A stretch of DNA of 64,000 nt from Nyssa sinensis. Taxonomy: Eukaryota > Streptophyta > Magnoliopsida > Cornales > Nyssaceae. The notes under the pieces are model-generated. The model saw only the letters and a program-made list of their open reading frames with translations. It was not told the DNA's origin and made no database searches. Numbering within the stretch: position 1 is the first letter of the stretch; each line of letters starts with the position of its first letter. The stretch lies in the NCBI GenBank assembly GCA_008638375.1, contig CM018031.1, forward strand, positions 65,104,418 through 65,168,417, written 5' to 3'. Below are positions 35,604 through 49,002 of this stretch, in pieces. Position numbers and translations under genes: made by a program.

Positions 35604-36480
35604 ACCATCCACCCCTAGTTATTTCAACTCTTCTATTAATGGTTGTAAGTATACATTAATGTCATTACCAGGAGCTCGTGGCCCATCAATAAGCACAGAT
35701 AATATGAAAAGAGGTTGTTTCATACACATCCATGGTGACAAGATATATGGCATAAGCATAATAGGTCATGTGCTATGAGCAATGCTTATTATCCTAAATG
35801 GATTGAAACCATCAGCTGCTAACCCGAGTCTTACATTCTGAATGTCACCGGGAAACTCCTTGTGCATCTCATCAAATGTTTTTCAAGTAAGAGAGTTAGT
35901 AAGATGCCTTAATACACCATTATCTGTACGTCCCTCGACATGCCATTTCATAAGTGAAACGATTTTTTATGACATAAACAACCTGTTTTAGCCTTGGCTT
36001 TAGAGGGAAATACCTTACTTGTTTTGCAGTAATCTTCTTATCTACATCATTATATCTTGGTTTATCACGTTTTCTACGTTCCATACAATCCTCTTCCTCA
36101 TTTCTATACAGTATACAATCATTTGGACATGCATCAATCTTTGTATAACTAAATCCTAAGTCATTGATAAGCTTTTTAGCTTCATTAAATGACTTCGGCA
36201 GAGTTTTAGTTTCAGGCAACGCCTCTTTAATCAACTCTAAAACCATCGTGCATGCCTTGTCAATCATTGAACATAACACTTTATGAGCATCAATCGAATA
36301 AGGAATGATAGAGATGTGAATTTATTGCAACCAGGGTAGAAAACCTGTTGGGCATCTTTAAGCAGTCTCAAATATTTTTTGGTTTTTGCATCAACCTCCT
36401 CTATGTTGTCACGTGAGTCCTCATCAAGAATTCCACCATCCATGTAAATTGTACATTCCCAAATTGTCCAAATTGGGAAA
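35604..36480 (-). mobile_element. CACTA (En/Spm) transposase remnant, 5' part
   Basis: On the minus strand from about 36440: MDGGILDEDSRDNIEEVDA and LLKDAQQVFYPGCNKF, then EALPETKTLPKSFNEAKKLI, DLGFSYTKIDACPNDCILY, VRYFPLKPRLKQ. Then, in shifted frames, FDEMHKEFPGDIQNVRLGLA, DGFNPF, WMCMKQPLFILSVLIDGPRA and DVYLQPLIEELK-like sequence up to the solo LTR. This is the N-terminal half of tnp2, directly continued by 32356 downward. Frameshifts and stops make it inactive. Confidence 0.9.
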
Positions 36481-37281
36481 ATTCAATAATCATTTATAGA
36501 TAAACACTCTTTATCTCCAATAAGACATATACGCTATTAACCACGATTTGTAGTCAATAGTTAATATGTCTTATATAACCAATAAAGAAGTCGCATATCC
36601 ATCAATGATTCTTGAACGGGTTTAAAGTTTCATGAATGTATGGAATAGATATTAAAAATAGAACACAAACAACTACATTGACTAAAAAAAAAACATAAAT
36701 AAAACTACAAATTATATATATTTTTAAAATTTTATTTAATATTAATATATATAATAAAACTCTAATAAATATAAATTTTTTAGTGCTTTGTTTCACATAT
36801 ATTTTTGTAGTATAAAATTATAATAGTGTTTAAATAGAAGAGAATGTGAATCTTGAATAAAATTCTAATAATAGAGTGCTTATGTAATCCAATAATTGAA
36901 CAATTCTAATATAATCTATAAAATATAAATTAATTAGGCAATACAAAAGAAAAGAAAAACAGAATAAAACTCTTTTAATAGAATAAAAAAAAAATTGGAG
37001 TCTTTATGGTGAATCCCTAATTCATAGATGAACTTCCAAAAGAGAAAAATAAATAAAGTTATTCAATTAAGTATTCATTGTCCATGTCCATTATAAAAGC
37101 ACCAACTAGAAATAAAACAAAATCTTGATATAGAAAAAAAAATACAATCTAAATATGTCTCAAGATTCCTGACAAGGTGCTTTGGGCATCATTCACAAGA
37201 GGAATAATTAGATACCATCATTGATGTCTGGCCATTACCTGAGACTCTTTATTCTTTAATTTGATTGTTTTGGGCAACTTG
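36481..37281. other. AT-rich stretch between CACTA remnant and solo LTR B
   Basis: No gene recognised; possibly the non-coding 5' part of the CACTA element. No CACTA terminus (CACTACAAGAAA) was found here. Confidence 0.5.
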
Positions 37282-40200
37282 TGTCACGACCCGAGACCCC
37301 ACCCTATGCGAATCTCGTGTCGCGCACCCGATCCGACGCTGCTTGTCGAACCAAGGGTCTCAACTTGCTACACAATCAGTACTACTAACATGCAACAACT
37401 AATGTGGAATAAAATAAATAAAAGTTGCATGTAATTATATAATGTTTTACAAAATGCGGAATACAAAATTTCTTAATACAACTGTTCATCCCCAAGACAT
37501 GGATAACATGGGAGAGCTACAAGACTGTCTGTACTAAGTATTACACTTACAACTTCAAAAATAATGTCCACTGCTATCTAGCTGACTGCTACTGTTACTG
37601 CTCTTCTACAGCTTCATTTCCCGAAAGGGGTGGTAAGTTTGGGGTGAGCTAACTAAAGCCCAATAAGTAATTCTCCTTTGCTCTACCATGTGTGCATAAA
37701 TATAGAAAGCATTATCCATAAAAGAACTAGGATAAATACAGATGTGCTAGCCAGTCAATGAATATAGAACTCAATATCAAATAATAGAAACTCAAATGAT
37801 AAAGCAATGAAATCTATCTGATAATATAATCATACAAGCTACAGTCATGAGCTGTCTCAAGTATAATCATATGCACTCAAAAAGATGTGAAATCTCATGA
37901 TCATTCATAATGGTATAACATGATCAAGCTATGATATTCAATAAGAGATACTGATAACAACAATGTGGATGCACTTTAACTTGGGGCCCGTCATACCCCT
38001 TAATTCATTTTATTCTCTTTTCCTCGATCTCTCAGCCAAGCACTAACCCGTCGGTTCAGTACTCGCCTCGCAGATCCCACTTTAGCTGCCATTTTAAATA
38101 CCACTTTTTATTCCGTTTTCTCGACCCGTAGGTCTAGTAAGCATCAAATGGAGTTTGTGACTGAGCACAAATTTGGCTACAATATAATATATCAAGATCA
38201 TGTTAAATCCAATGAACAGTAAATTCAATAACATTATCTCAGCAGCGAAATGAAACTTGTTGCCTTAACAGGCAATATAAACTAGGCTGCTGAGATCTTG
38301 CCCCTTGAGGCCTATGTACAGAGCGTACAGAAATCATGATCAAGATATACAACAGTCAATAAATACTTTCCACAAGATAAAGCAATATCAATATGGACTT
38401 GATAAACATTCTGATATGTATAGAGTACAATTGATAATATAAGAAGGACTATTGACATGGCTGAGAATGTAACATGTACAGAGATCAGAGATTACTTACC
38501 TCTTAAACCATTTCTATTCTTTCACAATAAAACCAAGTCACTGTTCCTTCCTCTTTGAAATCCCTATTCATCAATAGACAATATATCTCAGTTTACCTTT
38601 TCATGAGTTATGCTATTCATCAAATTTTATGCCTCTTTACTATTGGTTTCTCTTTTACTTAAATAGACTCTACTAGTAAATCCAGAATGTCGAACAAATT
38701 CGATTTAGGCTTTCGCGGAATTCAATTCGGACTTCTGTACTAAAAAGGGACAAAATGGTCATTTTGCACTTTTACGGGTATTTTTATTTTTTGGGACCTC
38801 CTCTTGCTAAACGGACCTCACCGTTGGTCTTAGGATGTCCGAGATAATTAAAATACACTATTCATATGTTTAATTTGGACATCGTTACTATAAAGGGTAA
38901 AATGATCATTTATGCTTTTACGGGTTCTCACTTCTTGAGACATCTTTTCATAAATTAGACTCCACGTTTGAGTCTGGAATGGTCGAAATAATAAAAATTG
39001 ACTATTCATTTGCCTCGTTTGGACTTTGTTTGACCTATATTTGAATTAGGGGTATTTTTGAAATAAAAGAAATATTTTATAAATTTTCTGTTGGGCCTTT
39101 GTATAATTTCCTAAAATATCTGGGGCCAGTTTATAATTTTCCTAAGTTCTGGTCTGAACCAGTGGGTTCACGGCTAGAAACCCTAAACCGGTCTGATCCT
39201 CCTCTGAACCAACCGGTTCAGTATACCTCTAAGAATCGGAATAAGATATCCCCTTGGCCTACCTTATCCACGGTTCAGTTACACCCAAACCCAATTTCAA
39301 TTTCCTATACCTACAGCCAAACAAGCCAAATTCCATTTAATTTCAATTTTAAAACGACACATTATCACTGTCCGTTTATTTTCGGTCGGGTCCTGACCCG
39401 AGTCCGATCCATGACCTGAAACCCGAACCCGAACCCAATAGTATCATCTTCCTCGTTTTTTCGGTGTAGCTCCGGTAGGTTTCCGGCGACGGCGACGGCG
39501 ACCGGATTCCGATCAATTTTTTCTTGTTTTTAAACGCCTTCTTTTACAGTTTTCCATGGAGATTCCATATCTAGGATTAGTTTTCAATTTGAATCACTAA
39601 TTCCTCACGAAATAGAGAAAAACAGTGGCTCCGGCCAACTGTTCTTTCTCAATTTCATGCTTGTTTCTCAACTGTTTTGACCCCTATTTAGTTCTAATGG
39701 TTTTCTGCACTTCATAGGGTCATACTTGGGTCATTTAAACAAAGTTTAATACATAAAATGTTAGGGTTCCGATTTATTCTCTAAAACCTGCCACCGTGAA
39801 TTTCTAACTGGTTTCTGAACCATTTTAGATGGTTCTTTTTGCTAATGGTTTCATTTTTCATGCTCATTTAGACCTCTTACTCCAATGTAAACGAATCATG
39901 CTAGAACTGAAAAACAGAATAGTTGCTTACCTTTTAAAAATATGATTTTCTTGGTACAGTGTGCTTCTTCCACCCTCGAGTTCCTTTTGGCTCACTCTTG
40001 TTTTCCCCCCAATCAAGTTTCCCAACTTTGAGATACTCACAACCTCTGAATATTTCTGTTTTCTCTCTTCTTACGCAACATATATATGTATATATATATA
40101 TATATTATATGTTTACACACATAAACACACACACTTCACCCAACCGACACACACACACACAGTGACAGCACACATGCAGCCCCCCTTCCTTTCACCTTTA

Positions 40201-40610
40201 CCTTTTCCTTTCTTTCTCTCTTTGCATTTTATTCCAAAATACATACTTATATATATGTATATATATATATATATACAATATACAAGGTATTGTATATATA
40301 TATATATATACAATACCTTGTATATTATATATATACATATAATTACACCTTATTTTATACATGTAATTATCTATATATATGTGCATGTAAATTCATTTCT
40401 AATAGCGCATGTATACACTGATTTTAGACGTACTACATGTCCGTGAAATATGCTCGTGCATGGAATTACGAGTAGGCACGCATTACAATGTTGGGTCCTA
40501 AGGTGCTCGGGCATTGCCCGACACTAGGTATATTAAGCAAACCACTCACATTACACTGTTCAGTCGACTTACCTCGGTATGCGTGTTGTATTCCGGGTCA
40601 GGGTATTACA
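37282..40610 (-). mobile_element. Solo LTR B of the same gypsy group
   Basis: Begins TGTCACGACCCGAGACCCC and ends GGTCAGGGTATTACA on the plus strand, with the perfect duplication ACTTG on both sides (37277-37281 and 40611-40615). 3329 bp, no pol. The minus-strand start TGTAATACCCTGACCCGG is nearly the same as the LTR at 45649-48981, so B and that element are one family; A is more distant. Internal CA and TA microsatellites (about 40080-40310) include a self-complementary stretch around ACAATACAAGGTATTGTA-like sequence. Confidence 0.9.
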
Positions 40611-40615
40611 ACTTG

Positions 40616-41082
40616 AGTTTTTAGATCTCATCCTCTACATTGGTTTAGCGCCCCTTTTTGTGCTTATTTAAAATAATATTGATTTACTCATCAACAAAAA
40701 AATCATCATTGATTGTGGACATACAAATATTGAATTCAACCAAACATATAAAGAAGATGTATAATAAGTTTCTTTGAGTTTTTTTTTAACAGATTGGGTA
40801 GTGTGACTTCTAAAGACATCAATTAACATTTAATTGTTTTGTTATGATAATGCAAACTATAGTTAAAACTCATTGAAAAACTTGCGGCTGAGAGAAGGTT
40901 TTGACAAAGAGAGACTATGGGGACGATGTGAGTTGTAATGGCATAAACGGGTGTACGTAGATGCTTGTCTCACTTTAGCTCCATATGCATCCGCTCGTGA
41001 ATAGGGTTTGTGGAGTTTTGCACAGCTTGATCATGATCGAAGGTGAATAGGGTTTGTGAGAATTAATTAGTTTCCTAATTAT
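40616..41082. other. Unassigned stretch between solo LTR B and the TRIM
   Basis: No gene recognised. A short duplication, GTGAATAGGGTTTGTG, occurs at about 40999 and 41043. Confidence 0.5.
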
Positions 41083-41330
41083 TAAAATTTGGAGGCCCAA
41101 CTCCCAATTAGTTCGATCCTTAAAACCCAGGTGTTAAGAAGAGGTAGAGAGGGTCCTTATATATAGACCAGAGGAGCTAGAGATGGGCGATGTGGGACAC
41201 TCCAACACGCCTCCTAGATTACATCGCATGTCGTAGCGAAAGCTAGATGGGCGCACCCCGACTCCTCTAACTGAAAGTTAGAGCTCTGGCCTGGCTCTGA
41301 TACCATATTGAAATTTGGAGGCCCAACTCG
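41083..41330 (-). mobile_element. TRIM-like miniature LTR retrotransposon, 5' LTR truncated
   Basis: On the minus strand: a 5' LTR fragment ending ...AAATTTCA (41330-41309), then ATA and the perfect initiator-Met PBS TGGTATCAGAGCC (41305-41293), about 100 bp of interior, the purine tract CTAGGAGGCG, and a complete 125 bp LTR TGTTGGAGTGTCCCACATCG... (41207-41083). No coding capacity. A solo LTR of the same family and the same 125 bp length lies at 54904-55028 in the other orientation. A further short repeat of the PBS/LTR junction follows at about 41330-41353. Confidence 0.8.
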
Positions 41331-41351
41331 CTCTGATACCATATTGAAATT

Positions 41352-42128
41352 TGGAGATTTTTGCCCCTGTTGCTCGTCTTACCTTTGTCTGCTCCTTGCT
41401 TGCCATTACTGCTGTGTGTCATTGGCAACTTGTTTCAGATGGATGTCAAAAATGCATTCTTGAATGGTGATCTTGCTGAGGAAGTTTATATGCATCCTCC
41501 CCCTGGTTATGCCCTCCTCCTCACACAGTTTTTTGTCTTCGGCGTGCTCTCTACGGTCTTAAACAAGCTCCCCAAGCCTGGTTTGCTAAATTCAGTTGTG
41601 TTGTTTCTCAACAGGGGTTTACCCCTAGTGCCTATGACTCAGCTCTTTTCCTTCGGACCACTGGTGCTGGTATTATTCTTATTCTTCTTTATGTTGATGA
41701 CATGATCATCATAAGCGATGATCTCTCTGGTATTCGAGATCTTCAGCACTTCTTGAGTCAGAATTTTGAGATGAAGGACTTGGGGCAGCTTAACTACTTT
41801 CTGAGTCTTGAGGTTACATCTGGATCAGATGGTTATTATCTTTCTCAAGCTAAGTATGCACCTGACTTGCTCTCTAAAACCGGCTTGACTGACAGGAAAA
41901 CATGCACTTCTCCGTTTGAACCTAATGTTCAGTTACTTGCTACTGATGGTGAATCTCTTCCTGATGCTACTCTGTATCGACAACTGGTCGGTAGTCTCAT
42001 CTCTTGAGCTCCGCTCCTATTCTGATGCTAATTGGGCTGGTGATCCTACCGATCGTCGCTCCACCACGGGATATTGTTTCTTACTCGGCACCTTTCTCAT
42101 TTCTTGGCGTAGTAAGAAGCAAAGTCAT
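41352..42128 (+). pseudogene. Copia reverse transcriptase / RNase H, left part (interrupted)
   Basis: Starts in RT with FAPVARLTFVCSLLAITAV, then, after a one-base frameshift, QMDVKNAFLNGDLAEEVYM (RT), a YGLKQAPQAWFAKF-type block in another frame, YVDDMIIISDD (catalytic YVDD), EMKDLGQLNYFLSLEV and LYRQLVGSLIS. About 60 residues are missing before SYSDANWAGDPTDRRSTTGY (RNase H). It stops inside WRSKKQS at about 42124. The continuation IARSSTEAEYRALADTTGE is found 12.3 kb away at 54400. Confidence 0.9.
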
Positions 42129-43054
42129 TCTCGGGTTTAGTTTTGATCGAAACGTGAACGATTACAGGCTGTTAGGAGTTGAAGAATGGGTCGGGTTGGA
42201 ATCAATTGGGTACCACGAGATTGGCGAAGGCAGTGGTAGCGACAAATGATGTATTTGTTAGGAGTAGTTTTTCTGCACAGGGAATCACGTTGAGTTGGAG
42301 GATTTTGTGGTGAGGTGCGTGACGGGATTGGAGGACCTGAGGTTGTCGCTAAGATAAATTTAGGGGAGAAGGGGAGATCGATAGAGTGTTGTTGCCACTG
42401 AGTGTATGTGATCTGATTTCTACTCCAACGTCTCTGAAATTCAGAGTGGGTTTTGAGGGTTGTTGATTCAGTTGGGTGAAGAGTCCTTGGGGGCTTCGGG
42501 TTTTGGATTTACTTGTAGCAAGTTGGAGCTGCCGTAGCAAACTTGAGGCGGCAGTTGTGGGCTGACCTTGATGAGCAGTGAGGAGATGACCGTAATCGTG
42601 GCTGTGGCTGTTATAGGGGTGTGGATTGGGTCAGTTTGGATGCTATTGGATTAGCGGTGAGGAGGCGACGCAGGATTTGGGTGGAGATAAATCCAGCGTA
42701 CAACAGCAGACCTGGGGGAAATCACGTTGGGTCTGGCTGTGTGGTCAGGATTTCGTCCCAGAGTCTCTGGGATTCAGAATGGATTCTTGAAACATCAAGT
42801 GTGAGCCGTTTTATTTTTGTGACAGGTTTGGCGTGTTGGCAGATTTTGAGATTGAAGGTGGGAGACTTTTATTTTGATTTTTCTGTTATAGAGTTGGCTC
42901 TGTGTGAATCTTGAAATTAAACTTGAATGGATTGAGAGGGAAAATATACAATGGAGGAAGGGAATTTCAGCTAATGAATTTGTGTTGAATCTTGAGGAAC
43001 CGAATAAATCAGTGTTGTTAGAAGGGTGTTGGATGAGCGAAGCTAGAGTAGAGA
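42129..43054. other. Left part of the insert, relatively GC-rich, no gene recognised
   Basis: G-rich on the plus strand, with one 97-codon frame (42621-42914) that resembles nothing I know. The last stretch, 42930-43050 (NEFVLNLEEPNKSVLLEGCW on plus), looks protein-like and ends exactly at the gypsy insertion. It could belong with the XS-like fragment on the far side of the gypsy element, but this is a guess. Confidence 0.4.
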
Positions 43055-46000
43055 TGTAATACCCTGACCCTGGTTAGCACGTATACCGAGGTAAGTTGGG
43101 TCGGGTAGCGTACTATCAGTTGTAACCCGAGATGTTTAAACTCTATATTTTGATGAATACCGATTTGTGACCCGGGCCATGTCTAGTGACCTGGAACCCA
43201 GCCTCATAATACATGCACACATGCAGTTCCATGCATGCATACGTATACACATGCATTACATCTAAAATAAGGTGCATGTGTGCAATTACGAATTGAGAAA
43301 ATATATGTAAATAATATATACGTATAGGAATTCTGACCATTGCTCTTTTATAGTGAATTGGGAGATGATTAGGCTACTATACCAGTAGTCGCAGGTATTA
43401 ATTACAATTGTTTACAAAATGCCCAATATTGTTAAATGTTACTCTACATACTGATTTATAGTTCTAACATTTACTGCTAGCTGAACATAGAGACAGAACT
43501 CTTAAGTTAGATGTTAACTGTTCAAAGATGATGATTGATGATAGATGTTAGGCATGAAACAAGTAGAGTAGTAACCTAGATATACGAGTATTAGGTCGAT
43601 GTATTATTAACTTATCGATTTTGAAAGACATTGATGAGCTGAGTGATTACCTGTTTTATAATATTCAAGGAACAATGACATATCTAAATGTAAAGATTTA
43701 TAATCTTTAAAATGAAGTACATACTGTTATAGATATGAATAGTTACTTGATAGACGAGATTGAATGAATGGCGACTCTTGGAAGAGTCATTATCACTGAA
43801 TATTGTACTCTGTCTATTGAATGAATGGCGACTCTTGAAAGAGTCATTATCACTGAATGTTATACATTAGAGGAATCACTAGAAATGAATGATGTATATA
43901 GAATATAAGAGGTATAGATCATAAGTCTATAGTTTTTAACTGATCCAAGAAAGAACTTGGTGATTTAAAAACAACTAAATGAATTGTGACTGTCAGAAGG
44001 GGAAAGTAAGTTAAGGCACTAAAGGTTAACTAGTTTTGGGAAAGGACTACAGGTTAAAATGAAAGTTGATGATGATTGACTAGCGATCCTTAAGGATATT
44101 AGTGTACTTCAAGATACGTGATGAGAATTCTTGAGATTTGACATGGAAAATACTGGAGGAGGGTTCGATAACTGACGTAGACAGATGAATGAGGCTTGAA
44201 TAAATGATGGTGGATATACTTAAAAACTTGGAAAGAATCATAGCAATATTGGAATTAGTAATCTTTGATAATTATCCTGTCTTATGGGAGCATGTATTTG
44301 AGATCTATTGAGTTATAGTTGATGATTGTTTTATATTGAGAGAACTATTGGGAATTGAATCATTATATCTAGACTGTAGACGTGATGGTTATGATTTGAT
44401 GATCGTACTATATTACGAGAACTATTGAGAATTGCAATTCTATTTACAAGTTATGAACTTATTGATTGTTCTGTACAATAAGAATTAGTGAGAGTTGGAA
44501 TTATGTTCCGTAATAAACTAGGGAAACGGTTAGTGCTCATTGAAAGATGGGAAGTAACATAGAATTGGGAATATGTCGGTTTGAAAGGTAGTGAATCTGA
44601 TAGTAATATCTAAATGAAATGAAAATACCTTGGAAAGGTAATAAAACTAATGGTGATGCCTAGACAGGGGAGTAACACCTTGAAAGGTGATACATGTGAT
44701 GGGTAACAGCAATTAGAATACTTACACTGAAAGGGAATGGACGCAACAATGAATTGAGAGATGAAAGATGGTTTGAAGGAACCTAATAGAGATTGGCAAT
44801 AATTATAGAAACCTTCAATAGGAAGTACCATCCTTAGGAAATTAGGAATCCGGGAATTTTTAAGTTCTAGTACTATATCATTGGAAAATGATACCCTTAT
44901 GGTTATTATGATTGGTTTATATTTATGATATTTTTTTTTTTACACATTCGAATATGTTCCATATGTTGCTAACTGAATGGGGAAGCTGAACACCTGAACT
45001 ACTGACTCATTGTTTACGTAACCGTCAAGAAAACTATCATTGAATCATGTTAGATACCGAACACGGGAAATGCAGATCAGGGACACAGATACTCTTACAC
45101 AGCTGATTTGAGGTCAAGGAACAATTGGTTGAATGACAGATTTATTGTAAAGGGAATGACACGTAGAAACCGATGCGAACTCTATGAGTTCCACAAAATA
45201 TCATTTGAAATGATATATATGTATATACCCCAGGTATATTAGTAGACTGAATGAACAGAGTTTTTTTTTTTAGCTACGTTTAGGAATTTTATAAATTTCT
45301 TCATCAAATGATATCTTAAATTTACAGAAACTGAAAAGAACCATAGGAAGAAATTGAGTTTCACGGGAAGGTTCGAAGTACACGGGGAATTATAGAAACA
45401 GTGGTACAATAGATTGATGTGACTGTAAAACTTGATCTGATGTGATTATAAAACTTGATCGATGTGACTGTAAAACTTGATATGATGTGACAGTAAAACT
45501 TCATTCTTAATAGAAAAATTTTATCTAGTTAAATGTGAACACCTAATTCGGTTAGGCCATGATGTTAGAGTAACCACGGGAATCATGGGAACCACCGGAG
45601 TTGGAACCGTTAAGTTTGTGGACAAACTTATTTTTAAGGGGGTAAGAATGTAATACCCTGACCCGGGTCAGCACGTATACCGAGGTAAGCTGGGTCGGGT
45701 AGCGTACTATCAGTTGTAACCCGAGATGTTTAAACTCTATATTATGACGAATACCGATTTGTGACCCGGGCCATGTCTAGTGACCCGGAACCCAGCCTCA
45801 TAATGCATGCACACATGCAGTTCCATGCATGCATGCATGCATACGTATACACATGCATTATATCTAAAATAAGGTGCATGTGTGCAATTACGAATTGAAA
45901 AAATATATGTAAATAATATATATGTATAATTATGTACATACGTGCGTATAAAAATGGTATAGTATATATATATGTATATATGTAAGTATATATATATGTA

Positions 46001-48981
46001 CATGCAAAATTATAAAGAAATAAAACAAAAGAAAGAAAAGGGGGGAAGCAAGTGGGCTGCCAAGGACAACCGTGAGTGCGTGAGTTAGGTGAGGGAATAT
46101 ATATGTATATTATTATGAATATGCATATATATATATATATTTATAAAGTAATATGACTCCACCAACCCTAACCTAATAGGTATGGTGGAGTAAGGTGCAA
46201 ATCAGAAGAGGTATGGGAGGAGGTATGGCTGTGACAAGATTAGTGGAGTGAGATTTAGGGCAAGAAATATATGTATATATTATATAAAAGTGTATATACA
46301 CATCCTTGTGTGGGAGTGAGGAAATCAGAGAGAGAAAAGCCCCAAGGAAATTCGAGTGAGTCAAGAGAGAACTCAGAGAACTTTTGGTGGAATCGGAAGA
46401 AGGAACGGAAGGGAAGAGACCCACAAAACAGAGGAAACCGAAAGTATAGGTAAGAAGTTTGTTTCTATTTCATAATTTTATAGCGTGATTCATTTAAATC
46501 TAAACCTAGGGTCTTAAAGAGTATGACATAAGGTTTCAAACGCAACAAGAACCAAGAAAAACTATGAAGAACTGAGGGAGAAAACCCTAGTTGCAGGTTA
46601 GAGGAATAATTCAGATTTCTTGCATTTCATGATTAAGACGTTGCTTAAACCACTTAGGAGTGATCGTGAGAAGTGCAGAAAGATAATAGAAAGAAATTAG
46701 AGTAAAAACGATGAAGAAATCATAGAGAACTTGAGAAGTTTCAGTCGTCGGAAACTGGGAAAAAGAATGATCAAAACCATAGCTTTCTTAGGTTTAAAAC
46801 TGTCCAAATGACAGCTTAAAACGATGGGATTGATTTGGCATGAAAAGATCTGAAAAACAGTAAAAATTAGACGTGAAAATTGTAAAAAATAGTGGCTAGG
46901 GTTACTGTTCCGGTGACCATGGCCGGGAAAATGATCGGGGAAGATGACCGGAATGTCGGGGGCATTTCGGGTTAAAACGGAACCGGGTCTGGGTTCGGAT
47001 CGGGTCGGGACCCGACCGAAAATAAAAGGGGCAATGAAACTGTGACATTTTGTAATTGGTTTTTAAAATGGATTTTCGGTGTTTAGTAACAGGGATAGTA
47101 AATTGAAATTAAGTTAAGGATTTATCCAATTCGTGGATAGGAAAAGAGGGTTGGTTATTAGATTTCGGTTCTCTGAATTTAACTGAACCGTTTGGTTCAG
47201 TGAGAGGTCAGGCCAGTTTAGGGTTTCTGGTTGTGAACCAACTGGTTCAAACCACAACTCTGAGAAATTTTGAACCGACCCCAAATGTTTTAAGAAATGT
47301 CACTGTGGCCCAAACAGAAAAATTAATAAAATATTAAGTTTTACAAAAATGCCCCTATTTCAAATATGGGTCAAACGAAGTCCAAACGATGCAAATGAAT
47401 AGTCAAAATTTATTATCTCGGACGTTCTGAGTCCAATGGTGAGGTCCGTTTCACAAGATGGGGTCCTGAAGGATAAAATACAGTAAAAGTGCAAAATGAC
47501 CATTTTGCCCTTTTTAGTACAAAAGTCCAAATAGAATTCCGCGAAAGCCTAAACCGACTTTTTCGGTATTCCGGACTCAATGGTAAGGTCTAAATTAGTA
47601 TTAGAAATACTTATGATAGCAAGGCATAAAATTTGTTGAATAGCATTTATTCTGAAACGTATTACTAATATATGGGAAACTCAATCAGGAAAGGGCAAAC
47701 TCACGGGATACTGATTTAAGAATGCACAGTTAGAGGTAAGTAAATTTCCTTTCTCTTCCATGTGGTGTTTCTAAAGCCAAGTTTATTCTTTACTGCCAAA
47801 CTTGTACTCTTGAAAGTACTTTATGTTATTGCTGTCCACAATATGATATTGTTCTATCTTGTGGACTTTGATTGACTGCTGTATCATTACTTTCATATTG
47901 AACCATACCTGGAAAGGCCTACTGTTATGTCTCTATTGAATATATGATATTCCATTTTATACTTCTATGGAATCACGAAATGATCATGACGTGTTATGAA
48001 TACCAGATTTGTGCTCAGTCACAATATCCATTCGATGCTTTCTGATTGATTAGAGACCTAAGGGTCAAGTACATGAATGGACAGGTGGCAGGAATGAATT
48101 CCTCGAAGGCTTTCCACCGGCATTTCCACTAGCATTTTCATTGCATTTCTATTGGCATTTTCATTGTATTTACACTGGCATTTCAATTGCAATTCCATTG
48201 GCATTCTACCTGAGAACAGAGTAAATGCATCTCTTAGGGATTGATATGATTACGTTATTGAATGACTCTATTCCTTATGACTTATCTTACACTGAGAGGA
48301 CACTCTTCATTAATTTGATTGTGATCGGTTTATTGTGGCAATACCTTCTTGTTGTTATATTATTGAGAGATTCATGTAGATGTTGTATTCATTACTCCAA
48401 ATTGAACATTGTGACCTATTATTCATTGGCCATCAAGGCAACTGTTTTCATTGGCTATCACAACATCTCTTTTCTTATGATTGGCTATCATAATCTTATT
48501 CATGGATTAATATTTCACCGATACCAGTGTCGGAGATTTGTTTTTACTTGCTGAGCTCTCGTAGCTCATTCCACCCTACTTACCCCCATTTCAGGTGATG
48601 ACGCTGCAAGACCCCAGTAGGAGTCTACGAGTGTAGGAGGACATTTTGAGGAACTGTACCAGTCTATGTTTTAGTTCTCCCATGTATTCACCACCCACGG
48701 GTGCTGGTTACGTTTGGTTCTTATTTTGTTTACTGTAGAGCCATATTATGTATTGATAAGACTTCCGTTAACATTGTGTACTGTAAAGACTTCCGCTGAA
48801 CTACTGTTACTGAAAAGACTTCCGCTGATCACTGTTATTGCTAAGACTTTTGCTGTTATTGTTTTAAGATTTTAACACTTTGCATATTAGTACTATGATA
48901 CAGGAATGGAAAAAGTAGGGACGGCCTTAGGGTCGGCCCCGCGACACGAGATCCGCATAGGGTGGGTTTCGGGTCGTGACA
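43055..48981 (+). mobile_element. Damaged Ty3-gypsy element with 3.3 kb LTR (truncated 5' LTR, no pol)
   Basis: Perfect duplication AGAGA at both ends (43050-43054 and 48982-48986). The first about 275 bases (43055-43330) match the start of the 3' LTR at 45649, then the similarity stops, so most of the 5' LTR and the coding region are deleted. The interior (43331-45648) has no recognisable protein. It ends in a gypsy-type tract, TGTGGACAAACTT followed by TTTTTAAGGGGGTAAGAA, just before the 3' LTR, which fixes the orientation. A local duplication (TGAATGGCGACTCTTG) lies at about 43763 and 43822. Confidence 0.85.
45649..48981 (+). repeat. 3' LTR (3333 bp) of the gypsy element
   Basis: Begins TGTAATACCCTGACCCGG, ends TTTCGGGTCGTGACA. 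Nearly equal in length to solo LTR B (3329 bp), and matches it in many blocks in reverse complement, including GTGCTCAGTCACAA (about 48012) and the AAATGACCATTTTGCCC segment (47493). Contains TA runs and GT/TA-rich segments (45960-46150). Confidence 0.9.
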
Positions 48982-49002
48982 AGAGATACTTTTGGCAGTA
49001 GT

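Noticed and set aside
39961..40446. 161-codon frame and antisense frames rich in Tyr/Ile/His/Thr
   Set aside because: Encoded by TA, CA and TATG microsatellites inside solo LTR B; low-complexity only.
42621..42914. 97-codon frame on plus strand in the nested insert
   Set aside because: No recognisable similarity and no conserved neighbours; kept only as part of the unassigned insert.
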